From the NCBI RefSeq assembly GCF_014356525.2, contig NC_052505.1:4200984-4264983 (forward strand): a DNA stretch of 64,000 bases. Direction: 5' to 3'. The first letter of the stretch is position 1, and each line of letters starts with the position of its first letter. Below, piece after piece: positions 43,429 to 56,425 of this stretch. This DNA is from Nilaparvata lugens (lineage: Eukaryota > Arthropoda > Insecta > Hemiptera > Delphacidae). Under the pieces are notes generated by a model that saw nothing but the letters and a program-made list of their open reading frames with translations, was not told the DNA's origin and ran no database searches. Position numbers and translations under genes: made by a program.

Positions 43429-45815
43429 GTAAAATCTGACAAAGCATTTATTGTAACGGTTCCACTTGTTACTCATTCCACTACTACGTAGACATCATGT
43501 CGTCATTTTCTGTCTGCGCTGTCCGGTGACGTCACAGTCACAGTTCTACGGCACTGCTATAACCAAGTTGGTTTCCTATATTATTCGTCGTGTTATTTGT
43601 CGTTTCAATTTTAATATTTGTACTATTCGATTTTTTGGAATTTATTTTGTCTTTAGGCATCTTACTTCCTAGATATTTGCTACTTTTTCACCAAACGTTT
43701 GTAAACGTCTTATGTACGTGGCTGACATTTCCGCTTTTCTTTTGTTGCTAGAGTGTCGGTCTGTCTTCTTGTCTTTCAATGGTTCCTAGTCGAGAGTGCA
43801 CTTACGCTCCTGGTCTAAACTTTTCATCCAAATTCATCTAGTTTACAGAACGTTTTTTAAAAGTGAATTATTCTTTCAAATTAATTCATTTATTCTATTC
43901 TTCAATTGTGATTCAATTATTCATCGATTTCTTCACATATTTACGCTGATAAACGTTGTCAAGATCGCAACCTCGTGTGGGCATTTATTGCCATTCTTCT
44001 AATCTACAGAACGTTTTTAAAAGTGAATTATTCTTTCAAATTAATTCGTTTATTCTATTCTTCAATTGTGATTCAATTATTCATCGATTTCTTCACATAT
44101 TTACGCTGATAAATGTTGTCAAGATCGCAACCTCGTGTGGGCATTTATCACCATTCTTCTGACCTACAGAACGTTTTTAAAAGTGAATTATTCTTTCAAA
44201 TTAATTCGTTTATTCTATTCTTCAATTGTGATTCAATTATTCATCGATTTCTTCACATATCTACGCTGATAAACTTTGTCAAGTTCACAACCTCGTGTGG
44301 GCGTCAATTGCCATTTTTCTAACAATTGGCTTCACCTCTTGAAACTCAAACTTTCAAGTTCATCATCTCTACCGTTTGGAAATCAATCTAAAAATTCCAC
44401 AACTTGAAAGTCGGATTATTCGTTTGGAATTCTACATGTTCCTGCTCACACTTCCACTGGGGGATTTGCCTGCTGTGGTGGACGCTTCCATTATTGTCAT
44501 CGCATGTCCAGTTCACATCGTCGCTTGCTGATGTCCTGTTCTTTTGGGTACTGCGGATTCCTTGCCTGTCTGCCTGGCTGCATCTCTTCTTCAAAATTTT
44601 ATTCAGGTTACGTAAATCGTTCTATTCAATTTTCATTTACGCATGTATTACATTAATTGTTCTATTGATGTCTATCTTGACATTCAATTCATTGAAGGCC
44701 CATGTCGCCTGTATTTAACTTGGACAATTTTTACATTGTATTTAATAGCTACCCTTAGCTCTTAAGTGTCAATTTTAGGCCACTGACGCCTATTAATCGT
44801 TCTATTGATGTCTATCTTGACATTCAATTCATTGAAGGCCCATGTCGCCTGTATTTAACTTGGACAATTTTTACATTATATTTAATAGCTACCCTTAGCT
44901 CTTAAGTGTCAATTTTAGGCCACTGACGCCTATTAATCGTTCTATTGATGTCTATCTTGACATTCAATTCTTTGAATGCCCATGTCGCCTGTATTTAACT
45001 TGGACAATTTTTACATTGTATTTAATAGCTACCCTTAGCTCTTAAGTGTCAATTTTAGGCCACTGACGCCTATTAATCATTCTATTGATGTCTATCTTGA
45101 CATTCAATTCATTGAAGGCCCATGTCGCCTGTATTTAACTTGGACAATCTTTACATTTTATTTTATAGCTACCCTTAGCTCTTAAGTGTCACTTTTAAGG
45201 CCACTGACGCCTGTTAATTGTTCTATTGATGTCTATCTTGACATTCAATTCACTGAGGCCACCGACGCCCATTAATTGTTCTATTGATGTCTAACTTGAC
45301 ATTTAATTTACTGAAGGCCTATGCTGCCTATATTACTTTATTCTATTTGTTGAGCACTATCTACAGCTCATTGTCATTTATTACTATTCCTTTTGTAAAT
45401 CTTTAAGATTGATTTTTGCAGCATTAACTTTTTCATTATAGCACTCAATTTATATTCGCAATTCAGGTATCATTAATAATATCTTTTCGATTATTGTCCG
45501 GCTTCAATGGTCATTAATGTCATTGACCTAATTTCATTTAAATTTTGTATTTCTCTAACGTTTTTTATCACATGTTGTAATTATCCCAAGATTTTTTGAC
45601 TCAATCTACTTACAATTGTTTTTGTATGTGGCCATCTGCCTATTATTATTTTATTATTATTAAATCTCATCTTGTTGACTCATTTGGTCTTTTATTGGTG
45701 TACTTACCACACTTCAAGCTATCAGTATTTTTATGCACAGAATTCAAAGATTTATTTGTAGGTATTAATACCAACTATCATTCACAGTCCACTGCCCTGA
45801 CTTTGGATTCTGTCA
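43429..45815 (+). repeat. 3' LTR, 2387 bp
   Basis: Starts TGTAAAATCTGACAAAGC and ends GGATTCTGTCA. It is 319 bp longer than the 5' LTR because it has three instead of one copy of a ~160-bp unit (43845-44320). Otherwise the LTRs differ by few substitutions, so insertion was fairly recent. Confidence 0.9.
43845..44320 (+). repeat. 160-bp tandem triplication private to the 3' LTR
   Basis: ACAGAACGTTTTT recurs at 43845, 44006 and 44166, each followed by AAAAGTGAATTATTCTTTCA and TTCATCGATTTCTTCACATA. The 5' LTR has a single unit (~37225-37385). Confidence 0.9.
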
Positions 45816-46346
45816 AATCATTGAAGGAGTACAGGTTTGTGGTGAAATCGTTCAACCCAAACACACCTTTCGAGATGTGTACTGCAGAGTTTGTTGATCA
45901 GCAAGTTACTCACCTGCTGGCAGATTTGACCGAGCAAGAGGAATTAACTGTTGGTAATGGGTGAAATGTCTGTTTTTTTTGCACAAAATATGAAGCCAGC
46001 AGGTTGAGTATACCCTGCTGTCATTGGGTGGGGTGCTATCACTGCATTTGTAATTGGGTGAGAAAGAGGCAGTATTTACAGATGAAGAATGGAGATTGAT
46101 CGATAAGTACTGAGTATGAGCACGGAATGAATATACCATAAATTGTAAGTTCTTCTATTGTTCTACAATACTGTACGGTAGTATGATAATGTTCTGCTTA
46201 CATGATCTGAAAAGTGTCATAGGCTGCTAAACTCGAATTTTCAAATCCAAAAGCTTCTAAAATTGATTCCAACTAGCAAACAAAAATATTCTGATAGACT
46301 ACAATATTCTAAACAATCTTCATTTCTGATGAATTTCCATTCATAT

Positions 46347-46780
46347 TGAATGAACTAGGCAAATGTGACTTTCTGGTGCTGAGAATATAATGTAGAAATA
46401 TCTCTCCAAACACCAATTTCAAAACAATCAATTGACAATATTGCATCTAAAGGTGCGTACAGATTTCAGATAATCGAATTAAATTAGAAGTAGACCATGA
46501 GTAACTTATCATTTTGAGTTGTGAACTTGCATGTTGTGTTTATGTAGGACTAAAGGTGCGTACAGATATACGCGCCGCGAACATGAGCAATAGCTTTTAA
46601 TCAGCTGATGCCAAGCTGTTTATATCTATATCTTACCGTTTCTGTAAAAATACAGATATAGTCAGCTGATTAAAAGTGAATTGCTCATGTTCGCGGCGTG
46701 TATATCTGTACGCACCTTAATAGCCTTCAAGCTCTCACACTGGAATGTGTTTCGAACTTACAATAGTGAAGCACTTATAG
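46347..46780. repeat. Segment inverted relative to 62811-63140
   Basis: The reverse complement of 63036-63140 matches 46347-46450 (GGTGCTGAGAATATAATGTA, CCAAACACCAATTTC, GACAATATTGCATCTAAAGG). The reverse complement of 62811-62870 matches 46718-46780 (GCTCTCACACTGGAATGTGT). About 100 bp (46450-46553) are extra here. 46176-46346 is unique. Confidence 0.8.
46554..46717. mobile_element. 164-bp foldback MITE, TAA target sites (Harbinger-type)
   Basis: AGGTGCGTACAGATATACGC at the left faces its inverse at the right end; arms extend through GCCGCGAACATGAGCAAT and AATCAGCTGA. TAA flanks both ends (46551-46553, 46718-46720). A 3-bp TWA target is usual for PIF/Harbinger. Copy at 62871-63035. An additional AGGTGCGTACAGAT end lies at 46453. 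Confidence 0.7.
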
Positions 46781-47130
46781 TATTCTGTTGGAGTAGGCAT
46801 ATGAATTGTGATAAAAATCTTATCAACTACATTAATTTGAAGATAACCCAGAAACTTTTGCAAAGTCTTTGTCCTCAATATTTTTTATACATATTACTTT
46901 TGAACTGCCTTGGAGGCCTAAGAAGAATCAGTTATCACGCGATGTGAAAAAATGGCTGGTTAAAATTCTCAAACTAGGGGGCCCCTTCCTTGTTATAATT
47001 ATTTATAATTTATCATGTATAATGTACCTATGTCTTCTGCAAATATGAAGAGTACTTTGTTTTCATAATCCCAGCATGTATCTGTTTGTAAAACACCTAT
47101 CTATAAACTAATCACATCAGGACTTGAAAG

Positions 47131-47345
47131 TAGCCCAGTTTGGTGGCATGCAACTTTGTCGTTTGGTGACAAAATCTCGGGAGTGCCAGTTTGTCGTTGC
47201 ATGCACCGCCAAACTGGTACTCTAAGGAATGCAGCCCAGCTTGACGGCATGCAACTTTGTCGTCTGGTGACAAAATCTGAGGAGTACTAGTTTGTCGTTG
47301 CATGCACCGCCAAACTGGCACTCTAAGGAATGTAGCCCAGTTTGA
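47131..47345. repeat. 101-bp tandem repeat, two units and a bit, each with a hairpin
   Basis: AGCCCAG(T/C)TTG recurs at 47132, 47233 and 47334. Each full unit contains GAGTGCCAGTTTG-like and CAAACTGGCACTC-like arms around GTTGCATGCACCG. Diverged single copies of the hairpin lie at about 32884-32932 and 58120-58170. Confidence 0.8.
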
Positions 47346-49652
47346 CAGCGTTCAACTTTGTCTGTAGCCCACTTTGTCATCGTCCCCTCCACAGAGAAGG
47401 GACAGAGAACTCATCTAATGTTGCGCTTAATGGGTGACCAGCAGTGTTGAGTGGGTGAGGAGGGGGGTAAAATGGGTGACTAACAGTTAGTTCTTCAACT
47501 CGCTACGAGAGATCAGTACCATCGACAGGCCTTCCCCGCTAATTCAGAAATCCCCCTCCAACAGTTGTAGTACTCTGTCACCTACTCCCCTTGCTCCGCT
47601 ATTGTCATTCCACATCCACATTCAACAAAATAAAAACAAGTCACGATTGGCAATTATCCAATATTACTAGTAGATGATCGGCTTGCTCTGCTCTGCTGTC
47701 TTTTCTTTTTTATTAAGCGCATACACGCACACATGCACACACCATACAGTGAATCACACACTAGTACAGTAACTTCTCAGAGAGGAGAAAGGAAAATATA
47801 TTTTCTGTGTGATACTACAGTACTCCATAATTTCCCTCTCAGTATTATCTAATGCTGCTGATATCAACATAAAAGCTGTTGTTCCTTTTCCAATATAATT
47901 CATAATAAGTTTGGAATTATTTTATTTCTATGAATGCATAAATAAATAAATAAATGAGTCAATTCTATTACACATTGGCAAATAATCTGATAATGAGATC
48001 CTTCCAGATTAATTTTATCAATGATTATATTGAGGATCCATCAATTATTGTTATACTTTTTTTCAATTCAAAGTGAAACTTCAAATCAATAATTTATTAT
48101 TAAATAACCATACCATCTATTCATATGATTAGTCCATTAATAAAAATTAAAGTCAAATAAAATTATTCTTTATATCTTCTGGATTAATAATTGTAACTTA
48201 CTGGAAACTGGGTATACAGAAAAAAATATTTCATGCTTTTTTCTATTTGACTACTTGCTAGACAGCCATATTTATTTCTGAGTACAAAATTCATAAACTC
48301 AAATAATGAATAGATCACGAAGAAAACAGAAACCTCCATAATTTATTTCCTTTCAATAATATATTTTATAGAAAAGAAATATAAAGTAATAAATTTGTTG
48401 ACAGTGTGTGACATAATATATCCCAGAATGACAATTCAATTTAATTCAATGGAATTGATGAATGCAAATTATATAAAAATCTGCATAATAAATATTTACA
48501 CATTCTATGAAACTTATTTAGTAATAGGCTATATCAAATAATAAATAGTCTATTATTTTTGCAATTACTATAACCCACTATTAGCTATCACTATATGAAA
48601 AATTACTAATAACTACTGATACTATTCTAGCATATTATGATAATATACGGTTAAAAGAATTTATCTTTTTTCTATCTGTATGAACTTGTGACCCCCGTGG
48701 TTCAGAGAACTCGCTCAAGAACTGTTTTGCATTGTAATCTTTGAAACCCTCAACTTTTGATTATACAGAGTTTATGAAAATTACTGAAGCTGCTAAATAT
48801 TTCTCTTACAATAATAATTTGACAGCAGTTTCCATTGGGAATGTCATTTGAAATGAAAAATTACTCTAAAAATATTACTCTGTCGCTTCAACATCTTTGA
48901 CACTCAAAGATTTTTTAAAATGTTTGATACATGATTTCGATACATAGTTCCAAGAGAAAATAAATAGCCAAAACCGCAAATTGATAATTATATCAACCCA
49001 TATCATTTTGTTGATACAAAAGTTGTAAAGTATAATGAACCAGCTAAAATCATATTATGTCAGTGTGTGTGATTGCTCCCAAATCAACGTTAGTAGACAG
49101 TCTACTAACTTTGCTCCCAAATAACCTCAGATGATGTTACGAATGAATGAATGGAAAAACTGTAGTAATTGCATGCAAAGAATTCTTCAGCTGACCAAAT
49201 GATAGATCATAACAATTTTTTTCTAATGCACTTTCAATGTTATTCTTATATCCTGAAAAAGGACAAAAGAGTGAGTCAATTGTTGTCCAACAAACTTGAC
49301 CTGTAAAAGGGTTCGGAGAATATGTGTTCATAATTTGAGAAGATTGATCAATTCTTTCTAAAGTTATTGTAGAACATACAAACAGACGGACAACGACTTT
49401 GTCTTTCAGTAAGTCAAAAGTTAAAACTCACGCTAGTTCAATAATTATTCTATACAAAACCACTATAAATAAACAAAATATATTTACCAAGCTTAATTTA
49501 TCATGAATACCAATAGAATATATGAGCACAAAGTTAAACAATAATATACAACATTCCATAATAACATCTATATTCACAACCGGAATAGAAAATACTTCGA
49601 AATTCATCAGTCCTTTAATGTTACGAAAAGCAATACTATGAAAATGAAAATA
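47346..49652. other. No gene seen
   Basis: AT-rich sequence of 2.3 kb with stops in all frames; no splice-supported exon or repeat boundary that I can identify. Confidence 0.4.
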
Positions 49653-50048
49653 CAGTCGAACCTCTGTATAACGAAGTCGATTATCCGAGAAAAAATTCGC
49701 TGCTGAGAGGTATTCGTTATTGAGAGGTTCTGTCAAGAAAACTGCCACGATCCTATGGATCTTATAATATCGTACCACCTATCTTCTTCCTACCTGAATT
49801 GCCATTATTTTTAGTCTATTGACCTTTCTGCTGAAACTAAAGAATTCCTTGAAAATGACCGTCTGCTTCCTATACACACTACACTTTGTATGTTGAAGTC
49901 AAGAAAAAACTTTGTTGTTGAGAGGTCCGAAATTCGTTAAATAGAGGTAAATAAGCAGCAAAAACTCTAAAATGTCATGGGACCAGGTAAAAATTTGTCG
50001 TGTAGAGGATTTCGTTAGGTGGAGGTTTGTTATAGAGAGGTTCGACTG
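49653..50048. mobile_element. Tigger/pogo-like MITE, 396 bp
   Basis: TA|CAGTCGAACCTCTGTATAAC at the left and ...GTTATAGAGAGGTTCGACTG|TA at the right. The CAGT(C/T)GAACCTC ends and TA duplication are the signature of pogo/Tigger elements. Internal GTTATTGAGAGGT and GAGGTCCGAAATTCGTTA repeats; no transposase. Confidence 0.8.
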
Positions 50049-51589
50049 TATATTAGTTTGTTCAACATCTTACAGTTTGTAATAGACAGGCCCTTATTCA
50101 CAATTACTTGTGAATAGCTCCTCGAATAACAATGTTTTGAAATACTATTGTTCACGTAGGCTTCAGCAACACCTTTCTGCAAGAAGGGCGTTGGCAGTTG
50201 TGCGTGTGTCAAACTGGTTGGAATCTACAATCTACAAATTGACACCCTGGCTCACTAGAGCAACTGTTCAAAGGTAGTTTACAAAGAATAGCTGTCACGA
50301 AAGGCAATTCATTCATTTTAAACAAAGACAGCTCATTATTTGACATTGCAGTTGAGAGCGTATTGGAATATCAACATACAATATGATAAACAATATAAAA
50401 CTAAATTTCGTATTAGGTGGATAAAACAATTCTTTTAGACTCAGTATGAGAAGCAGAAGGTGATATAATTGAAAAAATAAAATATCCCTAATTCCATGTG
50501 CTAGAAATTTTTGTTGGAGAAGATGGAGATGAAGCCCTACCAGACTGTTCTAGGGTCCCAAACTTTGTCCAGGTATTCTATTGTCTAGGCCTACTAGGGG
50601 TGGATGCGTTTGTAATCGTGTTATCATGGTTCACTGCAGTTATCCTACAAACTTGTCCTGCACACTCGCACAAGCGCCAATTACAGAGCGGAGGTGCTCA
50701 ATTAATTAAATTATTAATTCACACCTAATTTACTAATTATTAATCAATTAATTAAATTGAGGTGACATGGTCAATCACTTTATTATACAATTTTCGTTTG
50801 GAAAACTATTTATAAACCTTAAAGATAACAGTAAATCTTTTAATTACCATTGTATCATAAAATCAGGAAACGGGTATTCTACTTTATATGGTTATGAAAT
50901 GTTTCATAACTATTAGTTCGGAGAACAGTAGAACTCGCTACACTCACTAACATTTATACTCATACACGACTGCCTATTCACACACAAACACACATACAAA
51001 TTGGATTTAGAGTATGATGATATATGCAATAGGATCGGTGGAGAACGCTGAGAAATAGAAGTTCTCTACACTTTTGAGCTTAGAAGCACGATTGGAAAGA
51101 TAAAAAATCTTACAAATAGACGAACGCTGATTGACTTGAAACATAGAATTCGCTTCGCTCATTCAATAAACATACCTCAATCTGGTCTCCAACCCATTCC
51201 AGCATATTGCAATTCCAAACAAAAACCTAACCCCCTAAGCTACCCAACTCTAATTTTTCAACACAAAAATCTGTAACATCAACATGCATGAGCATAACGC
51301 CCACACAGCCGCACACAATCATGAATGTTCTATTCTATCTGGTACGATTTGTAAGGTGAAAAAACATACTGTAATACCACGATAAATATGAAGTATTAAA
51401 TCACTTATTTGAAATATGAAAATATAAAGATAAAACTAAGTGAAAAACATCAGTGAACAACAATATTTACAAAAAATATGCACATACTCTATCACTACGC
51501 TTGGCCCTTGATGGAAAAGCTTCCTTCTGACTTGAACGGTCTTTGGCCAAACCAAAAACCCTATAACCCCATTTTTTAGGGTTTGTATG
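50049..51589. other. No gene seen
   Basis: The 76-codon frame at 50498-50728 has no recognisable domain or splice support. The remainder is AT-rich. Confidence 0.35.
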
Positions 51590-52190
51590 CATAAGAGAAG
51601 TCCAGAACCAATTTTCGCATGCAAAATTTCCTTGTACAGAGTGGCCCAAATACCTAATATGTCTGGTTCATTCTCCAGTTCTGAGCTATTACAATCAAAT
51701 CCAGTCATTGGACAAAAAAAATCCTCTCCTTTTTACTGTTTTACTGTATATAAAATTCAGAATAAAATGGAATCATTCAGACCTCTATAACTTCAATCAG
51801 TTCTATCCTACAGTTTTTCCAAAACGAGTAGAATTTCATGGAAAATCAATTTTGATAAATCCTATAGTATTCAATCAACAATATCTTCCGATTGTCACAA
51901 TTCAAAAATGTATAATTCAACATCCTACTAGGCGTAATTTTGTGCTCTACAATCTGAGAACAGGTAGAACGCTCTATCTCAAAGATTTTCAGGACACCTC
52001 AAGGATCGAAATTTCATTCATAACTTTTGATACAATGTTCGGATCTTCCCGTACGCTCCTTCTTTTCGGCTTGTCAAGGTACCTAGTTGGAAATCATATA
52101 TCATGAGTCAAGTTCCTAAGAGAAATGGGAAATTTTTTGTTGAGTGTACACTGTACTTCAACCCATATTCCATACACAGAATAATGACAA
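51590..52190 (+). repeat. AT-rich dispersed repeat R4, copy between the duplications
   Basis: Begins near ATAAGAGAAGTCCAGAACCA and follows the reverse of 34900-35720 block by block: GTGGCCCAAA, GTGCTCTACAATCTGAGA, CGCTCTATCTCA, TTGTTGAGTGTAC, CCCATATTCCATA. The open frame 51708-52106 reads the repeat and is not called. Confidence 0.7.
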
Positions 52191-53740
52191 TTTATTTATT
52201 CAATGCTGCATATCTTATGAAATATTACAGATATAAAATCAAAATCTAGTCAAGGATGTGAGGAATTTCCTCCTCTTCTCACTCCAATCAACAATACTTT
52301 CGATTTCAATACCATTAGAAAGTTACAACCGATTGAAAAGTGACGATTGAAGTTTTACCATTTTTTCGCAATTCCACTGTTAATCAAGAGTCTCTTAAAC
52401 GAGGATCATACATCATAGAAACTCATGATTGGTTCTAAATTTTATTCTATAGGAGCTCAGTTACCATAGATATTTATCTTCAACTACTGTTTTCCATCTT
52501 AGAAATACCGAGATCGTGAATATGAGGAGAATATCTTCAATCTCTTGATATTTTCAAGTGATTGAATCGTACCGTGTGTCCAAGTGAACTATGAATAAAA
52601 ATGATAAAATCAACAGCATTTTTTGCGTTTAAAGTTTATCAACATGGTCGGAATTGATTAGCAGATTCAGCCACAAAGTTTCTTCTAAAAGGTCATGAAG
52701 ATTATTTCAAAATTGATTTACGATTTTAGTTTTGCTCTTTATTGCTCTACTTATAATTTTGTATTATATCAAGGAAAGGAAATACATTTACGACAAAAAT
52801 ACACATACATAATAACAGGGGTTGGTAAATCTTTTTAAAGAGTATCAATCAATTTCCTCCTTATAATATACAATGAAACTGGATGTTATTTTACTGAATG
52901 CTAAGAAGATAGTGGCTCTTATAAGTTTATAGTGAGAGAAATTCATTGAATTTTCAAATTACTCCCTCTTCCCCATTCTCCCGCTAGACGGCTAGCCTAA
53001 CAGCATTTAGCTCATATGCAAAATTAGAAGTCCATAAAAAGGTTGACAACCATTGGCTATTCAATGAAAAAAAAGTAACTGAAACAATATTATTGTTAAT
53101 GAGCAGTTTTGACATCATTTTTAAATCATTTTAGAACAATAATAGAGAAATATAATGCTGCATTACACAGCACCTCAAGAACATGTCATTATTAAAATTA
53201 TTCCATGCTCTTTCTCAATTTTTAAGTTCAAAATCGCAATATTGTGGATTAAATTAGATTGATTTAAATTTTTTCAATTATTGAATTGAAGTACATAATG
53301 TAATAAAGTTACAAAATCTGGCCACTCATTCACTTATTGTTTTCTAGTTCTTGTTGATTAGAAATAAAAATTAATCCTCTTTGTCACTGGAGAAGCAGCG
53401 TTCATGCGATCTGGAGAGTTGAGAGTAGCAAGTGATGAGAATAAGAAAAATGAATGTCTAGTCTATGTACTATTAGCAAAACAATGACATACATGCCTCA
53501 AGCCACAAATGCTGTCAGCAGTTGTTTTGCTGGGGGGAGAGAGTGGTGTGAACTGGTTTGTTGGAGAGGGAAGTGTAGGATGCCAATGACTCCCCACTAC
53601 GTCCCCCTGCAACAGTACTAACTCACCTCAGACAGAAATCGTCATTTGCGTATACAAGCGCTTTCTACCGGTATAAGTGATACTACACATAAGGCGAAAC
53701 AATAGTCGGCAAGAATGTTCCCTCTGATATCTTCTCTGTG
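52191..53740. other. No gene seen
   Basis: AT-rich with stops in all frames. Copy B of the duplication starts abruptly at 53741. Confidence 0.4.
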
Positions 53741-54775
53741 GTACAGCTCAGAAAGCTTCTATTTGCTTCAATAACGCGTCAGTCGACCGATGGAACGGAT
53801 GCGCACGAGCTCGATCGATGGTCTTCGTACGCAGTGTAAAACGCATGGTCCTGACCGTGCGCATGCGTGCCGTCAGTCCTGCTCTATACGGATACATGGA
53901 ATATCTATGGAAAAGACTGACGGTCGGTCGAGCTCTGTAACCGGCCTTAAACCCAAAAATAAAAAAATAAAGAACATACTAGAATGTTCGCTCTTTCAAA
54001 ATTTCATTAGTATGTGAATATTTCATTTTTTGTGATAATAATGTACAATATTCTTTCTACGAGGGTTTGGTTTTGAAGCATCTAAATTTGAAAATATTTT
54101 ATGGCTGAGAATTTTGTGAAGTGAAGAACTACAAGACTTGACATATTTTGGAGTATGTGTAACCTTATCTAAATTTTGGGAGTGGAACAGCATAGGGTTA
54201 CCTTATTTTTCCTCTTCCTATCATTTTGATGATATACTTATTATGATAAAGAATAAAGAAGGGGACGCTTTGCTTTAATTGAATCAGTAAAATCGATAGT
54301 ATTTAATTCCAGTATCAATACTATCTAACTAACCCAACTCGATTCATCGATATAGGTGATCACTGGTTCATTCAAAGTAAAGTCTAGCCAAATTATATTA
54401 AACATTGATGTAATTTGTGAGCTATTCACACTGCTTTTTTGAATGGATGATTTATTAATTATGATTGTCAAATGTGATTGAAATTGATAACTATAAACTA
54501 TTTCAATGCAATTTTATATATTCCCATGGTTTCTTGGGCAGAGAAATATTCCCCAATCATAAGTTCCTTCCCAATGGGAATATTCCCTACTTACATTACT
54601 ACCCTCAAAAATCAGCACTGACTACTCTGGAAATCTCCCCATCTGCCCACTACACCCGGATCCATGCCTACACTCACCTCTCCCCCCATTTTCTATCTTC
54701 CTCACTTTGTTCAAGCAAATCAGTCTTAGCGCAAAACGCCTATAATATATTCCAATGCAAACAGAAGAGATGTAG

Positions 54776-55124
54776 CACTTAGTCCATTCTGTTTCCATTG
54801 GACCATATTTTTATATAGAGGTGGGAGAATCCTCTATGCCACGTTGGTGTGAACTGTAAGTAGAAGTATATTACAAAATATTTATTCTACCCCTCCTACC
54901 CATCACTCGAACTTGAAAATTTTAAATGTTATTTTCAAATTTCACCAACTTATTCTTTATCATTCGATCAATCAATAATTCGTTTGTTTTTCTCTTTCAG
55001 ATACCAAAACATATTACACAGTGTAGATGGACAGATAGAAAGTGTGAACATCAAAAGCCATCGTGTGTGTTACCCAGTTTCCATTCTGCATCTAACAATA
55101 GTAACCGAACATCCAACATCATAA
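54776..55124 (+). CDS. Small two-exon gene candidate, copy B
   Basis: Exon 1 to 54855 (GAACT|GTAAGT), a 145-nt intron ending TCTCTTTCAG at 55000, exon 2 55001-55124 with the same TAA. First ATG in frame at 54836. Compared with copy A the product changes Asn-Leu to Ser-Val and Phe to Tyr only, and the reading frame and splice signals are kept. Function unknown. Confidence 0.4.
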
Positions 55125-56425
55125 CTTTATTATATCATCTAGTTAATTTTGATATCACATTAACTAAAAAGCTTTCCTCATAATATACAAGAAATTAATA
55201 CATTGCCGAGATTGTCAAAGATGTGAATTTTCAATGTGCTTTGATGCAAATTATTGCAAAAAACTAATATCATGTTTAGCTATGCATAAATTAATAGGCA
55301 TGATGGCCATTCTTTACTGAATCGAAATAAGCTGTTATAACTTTGTCAACTATTAATTTGGTTTTCAATAAACTAGTTATGATCAGATGCCTTATTAATA
55401 AATGCAAAATTCATGTAGGTTATGTAGCTTTTTTGCAATAAACTAAAATCACTCAATAATTAAGTTGTTTAAGTTAGAGTTGTCAACTGAGTTCTCAACA
55501 GTGAGACAATTTCTAGATATCCTTGTTTTAAACAAAAAGTTTAGTTTCCTAACCAGTATGAGACACACTGAAAAAGTTGTGAACAAAATCTTCTACCTCT
55601 ACAAGTCCACGCAGACTATACACTCTCTTTTAGGCTAATTCTTTGACAACTAGTACTCTACTCTGTTTCTCTGCAAAAGAACATCAACTTTATGTAGAAA
55701 ACTGTTCATGTACCAAATTTTTTTGTTGACAACTTTGGTGTAAATGCAGCAGCTTCAGCATTTATCCTTATCCATTAAATTATATTGTTGTTCTAGAGTA
55801 TACTCTTCACTTTAAATTAGCCTATGTCTCACCTGGCTATTCCATTATCTGCGAGCGAAATAGTAACAACTATCAACAGTATATAGCTGGCTTTTAGAAT
55901 TCCACTAGCTTCAAAATTCATTCGGGCCACTGAGACAAGTACGCAGGTAATGAATAATTGAGTATCACATTAACTGTTTTGTTAGAAGCTATACAAGCAT
56001 CGTTTGTCAGGTGTGAAACATGGGCTTAACTTTATAAGGCTTGCTATAATGATTCTAATCTGAAACAAATAATAGCTATAATACTTTGAAATCATTAAAA
56101 AATATTATTTTCCACAGAATAGGCAATGTCGTTATTGTTAGTCACTTTAGGTACGCCTGTATTTCTAATTTTAATTTTTGTAAAATCTCAAATTGATTTT
56201 TTCTTCATTCATATGCAATATATACCGGTAATCTTCTATTCCATCTTACATTACATTAATTCCAAAAAAGTTGGCATAATATTATATTAAATTGATGGTT
56301 AGCTGTCACAGGAGAATAGAAAGGCTATTATATCTATGAACTCAGTACGGTAAACTTTAACAAATAATAATTTGTCTATTGATGAAAAAATATTTTGTAA
56401 AATAGGAATATCCAATGTAAGTTAA

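Larger units (their letters stand above)
36813..45815 (+). mobile_element. BEL/Pao LTR retrotransposon, internally deleted (no RT/RNase H)
   Basis: 9.0 kb: 5' LTR, triplicated primer-binding region, gag-protease-integrase frame, short C-terminal frame, 3' LTR. Both LTRs begin TG and end CA; the 4-bp target duplication AATC flanks it. Family assignment rests on the gag N-terminal region, CCHC knuckles, the protease followed by the SLGWVIFG block and the integrase with its C-terminal DUF5641-like part, all usual for BEL/Pao. The copy B locus is the unoccupied site. Confidence 0.9.
36715..46101 (+). pseudogene. RING-like exon, copy A: split by BEL/Pao and carrying a stop codon
   Basis: The acceptor TTTATTTAAAG ends at 36704 and the ATG is at 36715. 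The first 98 nt (MFCNRTVGILYEETTEETET... to LVDES) run to 36812, where the LTR element begins; coding resumes at 45820 with LKEYRFVVKSFN. AATC is duplicated at 36809-36812 and 45816-45819. A CGA codon of copy B is TGA here (45962-45964), just before the CxxC of the RING, a typical CpG decay. The remaining RING half (CC-HWVG-CYHC) is still readable. This copy is dead by two lesions. Confidence 0.85.
28221..46175 (+). repeat. Segmental duplication copy A (interrupted by the BEL/Pao element)
   Basis: From GTACAGCTCAGAAAGCTTCT at 28221 the sequence follows 53741 onward with only scattered substitutions and small indels, up to ...ATACTGTA at 46175 (62812 in copy B). Removing the 9-kb BEL/Pao insertion, the copy is about 9 kb. 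Same orientation as copy B; 7.6 kb of unrelated sequence separates them. The first ~220 bp (28221-28440) are GC-richer with palindromic GACTGACGG/CCGTCAGTC blocks. Between named features I see no further genes. Confidence 0.9.

Noticed and set aside
36813..45815. Infectious or complete retrovirus-like element
   Set aside because: No envelope frame, no RT/RNase H, and a frameshift in the integrase tail.
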